Shown here piece by piece: positions 1 to 5,566 of a stretch of 15,258 bases of DNA. The translations under genes were made by a program, and so were the position numbers. The number at the start of each line of letters is the position of its first letter. Positions within the stretch are counted from its first letter, which is position 1. The DNA lies in assembly GCA_013811975.1 (NCBI GenBank), contig JACCUF010000280.1, forward strand, positions 1 to 15,258. The letters are read 5' to 3'. This DNA is from Geodermatophilaceae bacterium (GTDB taxonomy: Bacteria; Actinomycetota; Actinomycetes; Mycobacteriales; Geodermatophilaceae). The notes under the pieces were generated by a model. It saw only the letters and a list, made by a program, of their open reading frames with translations. It did no database searches and was not told the DNA's origin.

Positions 1-1
1 A

Positions 2-775
2 CCGCACGCCGACGCCGAGAAGTACCGGCGGTTGCATGTCATCGTCGGCGACTCGAACATGAACGAGACGACGACGCTGCTGAAGGTCACCATCACCGAT
101 CTGGTCCTGCGGATGGTCGAAGCCGGGTTGGTCCTGCGTGATATGACACTGGAGAACCCGATCCGGGCCATCCGCGAGATCAGCCATGACATGTCCGGTC
201 GGCGTCGGGTCCGCCTGGCCAACGGACGGGAATTGTCTGGTCTGGAGATCCAGAGCGAGTACCACTCTCGCTGCGCCGACTTCGTCGACAAGGAGGGCCT
301 CGGCGGAGGCCTCATGGACATGCTCGAACTCTGGGGCAGGACGCTCAAGGCCATTGACTCTGAGGACCTCTCGCTGATCGACCGGGAGATCGACTGGGCG
401 ACAAAATTCCAGTTGATCGAGCGTTATCGGGCCAGACACGACCTCCCCCTGTCCAGTCCCCGGATCGCCCAGTTGGACCTCGCTTACCACGACATCAACC
501 GTGATCGGGGCCTGTACTACCTCCTGGACAAGCGTGGAGCGGTCAACCGGGTCTCCACCGATCTCGAGGTGTTCACCGCCAAGAGCGTCCCACCCCAGAC
601 GACACGCGCCCGGCTACGCGGCGAGTTCATCCGGCGGGCACAAGCGAAGCGGCGCGACTTCACCGTCGACTGGGTGCACCTCAAGCTCAACGACCAGGCC
701 CAGCGCACTGTGCTGTGCAAGGACCCTTTTAAAGCCGTCGACGACCGAGTGGACAAACTCATCGCCAGCATGTGA
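2..775 (+). CDS. pafA: Pup--protein ligase PafA, C-terminal part (5' end outside the window)
   Basis: PafA is the ATP-dependent ligase that joins the C-terminal glutamate of Pup to substrate lysines, marking proteins for the actinobacterial proteasome. The reading frame is open from base 2, so the gene begins upstream; 257 residues of a family of about 450 are present. The stretch around HVIVGDSNMNETTTLLK, the LENPIRAIREIS segment, and the ending DPFKAVDDRVDKL are typical of PafA. They cover the end of the catalytic glutamine-synthetase-like domain and the small C-terminal domain. The N-terminal catalytic aspartate region lies outside the window. A TTG at 32 is in frame but internal to the family alignment, so it is not a start. 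The pafB-pafC pair downstream supports the call. The deamidase Dop is a paralogue, but the C-terminal sequence fits PafA better. Confidence 0.95.
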   Translation, partial: PHADAEKYRRLHVIVGDSNMNETTTLLKVTITDLVLRMVEAGLVLRDMTLENPIRAIREISHDMSGRRRVRLANGRELSGLEIQSEYHSRCADFVDKEGLGGGLMDMLELWGRTLKAIDSEDLSLIDREIDWATKFQLIERYRARHDLPLSSPRIAQLDLAYHDINRDRGLYYLLDKRGAVNRVSTDLEVFTAKSVPPQTTRARLRGEFIRRAQAKRRDFTVDWVHLKLNDQAQRTVLCKDPFKAVDDRVDKLIASM

Positions 776-811
776 GCCACTCTCTGTACGGCTCGTTCTT
801 CGGACCGATTC

Positions 812-860
812 GATCATGAGCGCCACAGGTGCAGCCGCTCCACCTCCAGGCCTCATGATC
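812..860. terminator. Putative bidirectional stem-loop between convergent genes
   Basis: The 9-bp arms GATCATGAG (812-820) and CTCATGATC (852-860) are exact reverse complements separated by 31 nt. The loop holds a second possible stem, AGGTG (827-831) with CACCT (841-845). The structure lies between the stop of pafA (775) and the stop of the convergent DUF3866 gene (873-875), where a shared terminator would be expected. No T-tract follows on either strand, so it is not a canonical intrinsic terminator. Actinobacterial terminators often lack one, so this is only a candidate. Confidence 0.35.
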
Positions 861-872
861 ATGGCCACGGCG

Positions 873-1937
873 TCAGGGCAGCAGGGATGCGGCGTGGCGG
901 CCGGCGGCGGCCCCAGCCACGAAGTACCAGCGGTCCTCGTGAAGGCCACGGCCCATCGTGGACAGCGGCACCGGGCTCAAGAGCAGCGCGTCGAACAATC
1001 CGCGATCGGAGACATAGACGATCCGGTTGCGCTCCGGCTGGGCCGCGAGGTCGTCTTCGACCTGCCCCGCCAACGCGGCCGGCAACCCCTCGGGCACGGC
1101 GAGATCCAGACCGGACAGGGCAATCCGGCCGAAAGCGGTCAGCGAGTGATGGGACACCCCATAATGGCGTGACCGAGGGTCTGCGTCGCTGATCCGCAGC
1201 GCCCCCACGGGCAGACCCTCCAGGAGGGTGACGGCATTGGCGGTTTCGCCCGCCGCCACCCCGGAGAAGCCCCAGGGCGTGCCGGTTCCGAGGTTTCCCG
1301 GTCCTTGGGTCACGATCGCAATGTCAGCGCCGAGCACATGCTTGGCCGCCAGCAATCCGGTGTGCACGGTGACCGCCTCCAGTTCACCGCCGACCGCCTG
1401 GCCCACGGTCACCGTGCCAACCAGGCGGTCGGACAGCGCAGACAGAGAGCGGGAGAACCACGCGACCAACGCCCCACCATCGGTCATGACGTACGCGACC
1501 TTGAGCTGCGGGGCGTCGAGGTGGATTCCGGCCAGAATGGCGGGCAGCGCCGAGTGCAGGTCCGCGATCACCACCGGCATTCCGTCCAGAGACTCGGCAT
1601 CGCGAAGTGTCTGATGATGCGGTGAGTCCTGTTCATCGACGCCCAGCACGGTGGCCTGGGTAGGGAGGTACCGGCCCTTGACCAGGTGACCAGGAGCCTC
1701 CGGATCGGCCGGCAGCCGCGACGGGATGGCCACGACGAGTGCGTATCCGCCGGTCCCCAGTCCCAGGCTCAGCGCCGTGGTGTTCAAAATCACGGAGTCA
1801 CCGGGCTCCGGTCGGCCGACCAGCCGGGGGTAGGCAAGCGCGCGGATCGTCTCGTCCTCGACCTGCACCTGCAGCTCAAGGGCGCCGTTCCACTCGCGGC
1901 CGGTCGAGGCCACTTCACCGACGCGCCAAGCAATCAC
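873..1937 (-). CDS. DUF3866 family protein, function unknown
   Basis: This is a 354-residue protein that I recognise as the actinobacterial DUF3866 family. It has no assigned biochemical role. The N-terminal 70 residues look beta-rich (VGEV, LQVQVEDE, PEPGDSVILNTTALSLGLGTGG). The rest is alpha/beta with a glycine-rich conserved patch, GPGNLGTGTPWGFSG at residues 212-226, followed by HYGVSHHSLTAFG near 258-270. There is no signal peptide or obvious membrane segment, so it is probably cytoplasmic. The start taken is GTG at 1937. No good ribosome binding site precedes it, but a TAGCGT hexamer (minus strand, 1951-1946) lies 8 nt upstream, so the transcript may be nearly leaderless. It is divergent from pafB by 46 nt and convergent with pafA. 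A link to the Pup or PafBC genes is suggested only by position. Confidence 0.9.
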   Translation of the reverse strand: MIAWRVGEVASTGREWNGALELQVQVEDETIRALAYPRLVGRPEPGDSVILNTTALSLGLGTGGYALVVAIPSRLPADPEAPGHLVKGRYLPTQATVLGVDEQDSPHHQTLRDAESLDGMPVVIADLHSALPAILAGIHLDAPQLKVAYVMTDGGALVAWFSRSLSALSDRLVGTVTVGQAVGGELEAVTVHTGLLAAKHVLGADIAIVTQGPGNLGTGTPWGFSGVAAGETANAVTLLEGLPVGALRISDADPRSRHYGVSHHSLTAFGRIALSGLDLAVPEGLPAALAGQVEDDLAAQPERNRIVYVSDRGLFDALLLSPVPLSTMGRGLHEDRWYFVAGAAAGRHAASLLP

Positions 1938-1983
1938 GGAGCGCGACGCTATCCGAGCAGCACAACTCGGTTAGCGTTGCGTC
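1938..1983. promoter_or_regulatory. Divergent promoter region between the DUF3866 gene and pafB
   Basis: These 46 nt separate two GTG starts that read away from each other. On the plus strand the -10-like hexamer TAGCGT (1972-1977) is followed by exactly 6 nt and then the pafB GTG, the arrangement expected for a leaderless mRNA. On the minus strand the same hexamer TAGCGT (1951 down to 1946) is followed by 8 nt and then the GTG of the DUF3866 gene. I see no convincing -35 box for either. The two promoters would overlap, so the genes may compete for RNA polymerase or share control. Confidence 0.5.
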
Positions 1984-2988
1984 GTGTCGACCCGTCGTCC
2001 AGAGCGTTTGGTGAACCTCGTGATCTGCCTGCTGGCCACCCGTAACTACCTCACCGCCGAACAAGTCCGCCGGGCCGTACCCGGCTATGAGGCCGACGAT
2101 GGCACCGACCGGGCGAAAGAGGCCTTCAAGAGGATGTTCGAGCGGGACAAGGCGGAACTGCGCGAGATCGGGGTACCCCTACAGACCGGTCGGAGGTCCG
2201 CGTTCGACGACGAGGACGGATACCGGATCGCCCGGGACGCCTACGAACTGCCACCCATCTCCCTAGCCGCCGACGAGGCAGCGGCCGTTGGCCTGGCCGC
2301 TCGGCTGTGGCATTCCGCCGCCCTGGGCGGGGCTGCCGAGGGTGCGCTGCAGAAACTGAGGGCCGCCGGGGTGAGCCTCGACGAGCACGCCGCCGTGCCC
2401 TTGGAGCCCCGTCTGGACTCCGGCGAACCCGCTTTCGGGGCGTGCTTCGCCGCCGCGGCCGAGCGCCGCGAACTGCATTTCGACTACCGCCGCCCGGATG
2501 GTTCGGACCCGACCCAGCGCCGGATCCACCCGTGGGGGGTCGTGGCCAGACGCGGCAGGTGGTACGTCGCCGGCTATGACCTCGCCCGGAAGGGGCCACG
2601 GGCGTTTCGACTCAGTCGCTTCGCCGGTCGGCCCAAAGCCGTCGGCCCGGCAGGGGCTTTCGAGCGTCCCGAGGACCTGGATCTGGTGGCCATGGTGGCC
2701 TCGGTCGCACCGGTCGCACCGGTCACCGCACGGATCCGGGTACGGCCGGGTGCGGCAGAGGGACTACGCCGGGCCGGCAATGCCACGGCTCACGATCCCG
2801 ACTTGATCGAGGTAAGGCACTCCGACCTCCAAGCTCTGGCCGACCGGGTCACTAGCTTCGGCGTCGACGCGTTCGTGGAGGAACCACCAGCGCTTCGCGA
2901 AGCGGTCGTTCGACGGCTGCGGCGGCTGGCCGCGATGACCGATGCGCCTGCGGAGAACGGGACCTCGAGCGAGCTGGAAAGAGCATGA
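1984..2988 (+). CDS. pafB: PafB, WYL-domain transcriptional regulator (subunit of PafBC)
   Basis: PafB is one half of PafBC, which in mycobacteria activates many DNA-repair genes after DNA damage, independently of LexA/RecA. This protein has 334 residues, the usual length. An N-terminal winged helix-turn-helix (about 1-85) contains LTAEQVRRAVPGY and FERDKAELREIGVPL. The central WYL domain (about 150-215) shows GRWYVAGYDL (W193, Y194) and AFRLSRF (207-213), the usual WYL signature with an L-to-V change. A C-terminal extension (WCX-like, about 245-315) follows. The GTG start at 1984 is favoured by the TAGCGT hexamer 7 nt upstream, which suggests leaderless translation. The 3' end overlaps pafC by the 4-nt ATGA, indicating translational coupling and a roughly equal supply of both subunits. 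Confidence 0.95.
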   Translation: MSTRRPERLVNLVICLLATRNYLTAEQVRRAVPGYEADDGTDRAKEAFKRMFERDKAELREIGVPLQTGRRSAFDDEDGYRIARDAYELPPISLAADEAAAVGLAARLWHSAALGGAAEGALQKLRAAGVSLDEHAAVPLEPRLDSGEPAFGACFAAAAERRELHFDYRRPDGSDPTQRRIHPWGVVARRGRWYVAGYDLARKGPRAFRLSRFAGRPKAVGPAGAFERPEDLDLVAMVASVAPVAPVTARIRVRPGAAEGLRRAGNATAHDPDLIEVRHSDLQALADRVTSFGVDAFVEEPPALREAVVRRLRRLAAMTDAPAENGTSSELERA

Positions 2989-3947
2989 GCGCCACGGCGG
3001 ACCGGGTACCCCGCCTGCTCGCCCTCATCCCGTACCTCCAGGCTCATCCCGACATCGAGATCAGTTCTGCGGCAAGAGATTTCGGCGTGAGCGCAGACGA
3101 ATTGCGGGAGGACCTGAACCTGCTTTGGATGTGCGGTCTGCCGGGTCACGGTCCCGGAGATCTCATCGACCTGTCCTTTGATGACGACCACGTCGCGGTG
3201 ACCTTCGATGCCGGGATCAGCCGTCCGCTGCGGTTGACCAGCCACGAGGCGGTCGCGCTGATCGTGGCGCTGCGAACTCTGGCTGCCACCCCGGGTTTGA
3301 TCGAGCAGGAGGCGGTCAGCCGGGCTCTGGCCAAGATTGAGGCCGCCGCCGGGTCCCAGGCACAAGCCGCCGTGGCAGTGACCGTGGCCGTCGACGGACA
3401 GGACGCCCGACTGGGCGTGCTGCGTCGCGCCCTGAAAGCCGGCCAGGCGGTCCACTTGACCTATTACTCCGCCGGCCGCGATGCCCGTACCGAACGGATC
3501 GTCGACCCGATGCGTCTGCTGCTGGTCGATGGCCACTGGTACGTCGAGGCCTGGTGCCGCCGAGCCGAGGGGGTCCGAATGTTTCGTCTGGATCGGATCG
3601 AGGAACTGACCCAGCTCGACGAGCCGTCCCGGCCGCCACCCGAGGTGGCACCCCGGGATATCTCCGGCGGACTGTTCCTGCCCTCTCCGGGGGACCTCGA
3701 GGTCCGGATCCGGCTGCTGCCGTGGGCGCGCTGGGTCGCCGACTACTACCCCTGCCAGAGCGTGGTCGAGGACGGCGACGGACTGTTGGTCACCCTGCGC
3801 TCAGCTGAGACGTCCTGGGTGCGCCGGCTGGTGGCCGGGTTGGGCGGCGCGGCACAGGTTCTGGATCCACCTGCGCTCGCGGCCGAGATCGCCCAGGACG
3901 CGCGGTTGGCACTGGCGGCCTACGACGCACCACCCGCCGGCGGTTAG
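2985..3947 (+). CDS. pafC: PafC, WYL-domain transcriptional regulator (subunit of PafBC)
   Basis: PafC is the partner of PafB in the DNA-damage-response activator. It has 320 residues. The N-terminal winged helix (about 5-70) includes PYLQAHPDIEISSAARDFGV. The WYL domain (about 140-205) has DGHWYVEAW (W185, Y186) and RMFRLDRI (198-205). The C-terminal WCX-like part runs to about residue 310. Small-molecule or nucleic-acid ligands have been proposed for WYL domains; none can be inferred here. The ATG at 2985 overlaps the pafB stop, and a GGAAAGAG stretch (2976-2983) lies just upstream. It ends with TAG at 3945, 21 nt before the next gene. The paralogy with PafB and the gene order make the assignment secure. 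Confidence 0.95.
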   Translation: MSATADRVPRLLALIPYLQAHPDIEISSAARDFGVSADELREDLNLLWMCGLPGHGPGDLIDLSFDDDHVAVTFDAGISRPLRLTSHEAVALIVALRTLAATPGLIEQEAVSRALAKIEAAAGSQAQAAVAVTVAVDGQDARLGVLRRALKAGQAVHLTYYSAGRDARTERIVDPMRLLLVDGHWYVEAWCRRAEGVRMFRLDRIEELTQLDEPSRPPPEVAPRDISGGLFLPSPGDLEVRIRLLPWARWVADYYPCQSVVEDGDGLLVTLRSAETSWVRRLVAGLGGAAQVLDPPALAAEIAQDARLALAAYDAPPAGG

Positions 3948-3956
3948 GACATGGCC

Positions 3957-3962
3957 TAGGTT
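3957..3962 (+). promoter_or_regulatory. -10-like hexamer TAGGTT, leaderless promoter candidate
   Basis: TAGGTT fits the actinobacterial -10 pattern TAnnnT. It is followed by exactly 6 nt (GATGCC) and then the ATG at 3969. The same geometry is seen before pafB and before the M24 peptidase. No Shine-Dalgarno sequence precedes this ATG, and no clear -35 box is seen. If used, it would give the small membrane protein and the tat genes a promoter separate from pafBC. Confidence 0.5.
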
Positions 3963-3968
3963 GATGCC

Positions 3969-4196
3969 ATGACGCAGATCGTCTGGATCGTTGTCGGGGT
4001 CGGCGCGCTGTTGTTTTTGGCGGTGCTCGGGTACGGCCTGTTCGGCCACCTGAACCGGCTCCGCAGTTCTCTCGCCGACGCGCAGACCGCGATAGCGCCG
4101 CAGGTGCAGGCTCTGACTCAAGGCATCCGCAGGGCCCAGACGCTGCGAATGTTGAATGAAGGTGAGACGACACGCGGCCACAGTCGGCACGCGTAG
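3969..4196 (+). CDS. Small single-pass membrane protein, function unknown
   Basis: This is a 75-residue protein with one N-terminal hydrophobic helix (about residues 4-27, WIVVGVGALLFLAVLGYGLF). A polar, helix-prone tail follows (about 28-63, including LNRLRSSLADAQTAIAPQVQAL) that could form a short coiled coil. I do not recognise a named family. Support for a real gene comes from its high third-position GC, the leaderless -10 hexamer TAGGTT exactly placed before its ATG, and its fit between pafC (21 nt away) and tatA. Its shape, one N-terminal helix followed by an amphipathic stretch, loosely resembles TatA/TatB, but it lacks the FG hinge motif, so I do not call it a Tat component. The TAG stop overlaps the candidate tatA -10 box. 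Confidence 0.65.
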   Translation: MTQIVWIVVGVGALLFLAVLGYGLFGHLNRLRSSLADAQTAIAPQVQALTQGIRRAQTLRMLNEGETTRGHSRHA

Positions 4197-4225
4197 ACTA
4201 AGTTCACCATTGCGACGAGGAGAGG
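4194..4225 (+). promoter_or_regulatory. Candidate tatA promoter -10 (TAGACT) and strong ribosome binding site
   Basis: TAGACT (4194-4199) begins with the stop codon of the preceding small gene and fits TAnnnT. A transcript starting about 7 nt downstream would have a leader of roughly 20 nt containing GAGGAGAGG (4217-4225), a strong Shine-Dalgarno sequence ending 2 nt before the tatA ATG at 4228. This site decides the tatA start against the upstream in-frame ATG at 4156. No clear -35 box is seen. Confidence 0.5.
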
Positions 4226-4227
4226 CC

Positions 4228-4524
4228 ATGAGCTTGGGACCCCTGGAGATCGGGTTGATCGTTCTCGCCATCCTGTTGTTGTTCGGCTACAAGAAGTTGC
4301 CCGACGCCTCTCGCTCCCTTGGCCGCTCGATGCGCATATTCAAGGGTGAGATGAAGGGCATGAAGGACGACGACGTACGGAACAAGGCCGAGGCCGAAAC
4401 CGTCCGTGGTCAGCTGCCCACGACGCCACCGGTGGCACCCGCGGCAAATCCGGCGGCCGTCCCGCCACCGGTTGCTGAGGCATCCCGGCACAAGCCGTAC
4501 CCGGAGTTCGAGACGCCGCGCTGA
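4228..4524 (+). CDS. tatA: Sec-independent translocase protein TatA
   Basis: TatA is the pore-forming or membrane-thinning subunit of the twin-arginine translocase, which exports folded proteins. At 98 residues it is typical for the family. It has a short transmembrane helix (about 5-19, LEIGLIVLAILLLF), the hinge FG at 19-20, the KKLP motif at 22-25, and an amphipathic helix (LPDASRSLGRSMRIFKGEM). An acidic patch (KDDD, 46-49) and a disordered proline/alanine-rich cytoplasmic tail follow. The ATG at 4228 was chosen because the family starts right before this helix and because GAGGAGAGG lies just upstream. tatC follows after 93 nt. No TatB is seen in the window, and in this family TatB is often encoded elsewhere. 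Confidence 0.95.
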   Translation: MSLGPLEIGLIVLAILLLFGYKKLPDASRSLGRSMRIFKGEMKGMKDDDVRNKAEAETVRGQLPTTPPVAPAANPAAVPPPVAEASRHKPYPEFETPR

Positions 4525-4534
4525 CCGGATCCAC

Positions 4535-4556
4535 GTCTGGCGGTGTTGCCGCCGAC
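4535..4556 (+). terminator. Stem-loop between tatA and tatC (possible attenuator)
   Basis: GTC(T)GGCGG (4535-4543) can pair with CCGCCGAC (4549-4556) to give an 8-bp, GC-rich stem with one bulged T and the 5-nt loop TGTTG. It begins 11 nt after the tatA stop. No T-tract follows, so complete termination is not implied. A structure that stops part of the transcripts or protects the tatA mRNA 3' end would fit the known need for far more TatA than TatC. Confidence 0.35.
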
Positions 4557-4617
4557 CTGCACCCGAGCACCGGTCTTCGTCTCCTGACCATCCCGTCGAG
4601 CAGAGAGCCCTGATCCG

Positions 4618-5556
4618 GTGACCGGCCCGACGAAACGCTCGTTACGCAGTCGTGTTCGTCGATGGCGTCAGCAGGACAACGCCGGCGCGACGATGAGTTT
4701 GGTCTCGCATCTGCGGGAACTGCGCAATCGCTTGGTCAAGGCATTCCTTTTCGTTTTTCTCGGCGCCGTGGCGACCTTCATCTGGTACAACAACGGGCTT
4801 CTCGACTTCATCAAGGCGCCCTACTGCGACCTGCCCAGCGACCTTCGGTTCAGCGTGCAGGGGGAGGAGTGCACGCTGATCGTCACCGACGTCCTGGGTG
4901 GCTTCCTGCTCCGCCTGAAGGTCTCCTTCATCGGCGGAATCATCCTGTCCTCGCCGTTCTGGCTCTACCAGCTGTGGGCCTTTGTCACGCCCGGCCTCAA
5001 GCGCAACGAGAAGCGCTACACGGTGGTCTTCGTAGGTCTGTCCAGCTTGTTGTTCGCCGGCGGGACAGTGCTGGCCTACATCACCCTGCGCAATGGCCTG
5101 AAGCTGCTACTCGGGATCGCTGGGGAGGGCGTGACTCCGCTGCTGACAGCGCCGGAGTACGTCGGCTTCGTGGTGCTCCTGCTGACGGCCTTCGGCATCT
5201 CCTTCCAGGTGCCGCTGATTGCCTTGATGCTCAACTTCATCGGCGTGCTCTCCTACCAACTGATGGCCAGGAGCCGGCGGTGGTCGTTCTTCCTGACCCT
5301 GGTCTTTGCGGCGTTCATCACCCCCACTCAGGACCCGTTCACGATGCTGGCTATGGCCATCCCGATGATCCTGCTGTTCGAAGGCGCCATCCAGGTCGCC
5401 CGGCTCCTTGACAAGCGTCGGGCAAAGCGTGACGCCCTCGCCGGCTTCCACGACGTCGACGACGACGAAGCCTCACCCCTGGACGCGTCGCCATCGAAAC
5501 TCGACGAGCAGCCGGCGCTCGAGCCGCCATCGGTGCCTCCGAGTGGCGCGTCATAG
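4618..5556 (+). CDS. tatC: Sec-independent translocase protein TatC
   Basis: TatC is the polytopic receptor that recognises the twin-arginine signal peptide. It has 312 residues and about six membrane helices. Family motifs are HLRELR (31-36), the YQLWAFVTPGLKRNEKR cytoplasmic loop (117-133, with E131 in the signal-peptide site), FGISFQVPL (192-200), and FAAFITPTQDP (230-240). The position matching E. coli Glu170 is a glutamine, Q197. The first extracytoplasmic loop holds two cysteines (C70, C85) that could form a disulfide. The GTG at 4618 gives a basic N-terminal extension of about 25 residues; the internal ATG at 4693 (M26) is a weaker alternative start. An acidic, proline-rich tail (about 278-312) is disordered. 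helY follows 10 nt later. Confidence 0.95.
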   Translation: MTGPTKRSLRSRVRRWRQQDNAGATMSLVSHLRELRNRLVKAFLFVFLGAVATFIWYNNGLLDFIKAPYCDLPSDLRFSVQGEECTLIVTDVLGGFLLRLKVSFIGGIILSSPFWLYQLWAFVTPGLKRNEKRYTVVFVGLSSLLFAGGTVLAYITLRNGLKLLLGIAGEGVTPLLTAPEYVGFVVLLLTAFGISFQVPLIALMLNFIGVLSYQLMARSRRWSFFLTLVFAAFITPTQDPFTMLAMAIPMILLFEGAIQVARLLDKRRAKRDALAGFHDVDDDEASPLDASPSKLDEQPALEPPSVPPSGAS

Positions 5557-5566
5557 CCTTTGAAGT

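Noticed and set aside
3969..4196. Small membrane protein as a TatB or second TatA
   Set aside because: It has a similar single helix plus helical tail, but no FG hinge and no KKLP-like motif.
4156..4227. Upstream in-frame ATG as the start of tatA
   Set aside because: It would add 24 residues before the membrane helix, overlap the small gene, and ignore the strong GAGGAGAGG site just before ATG 4228.
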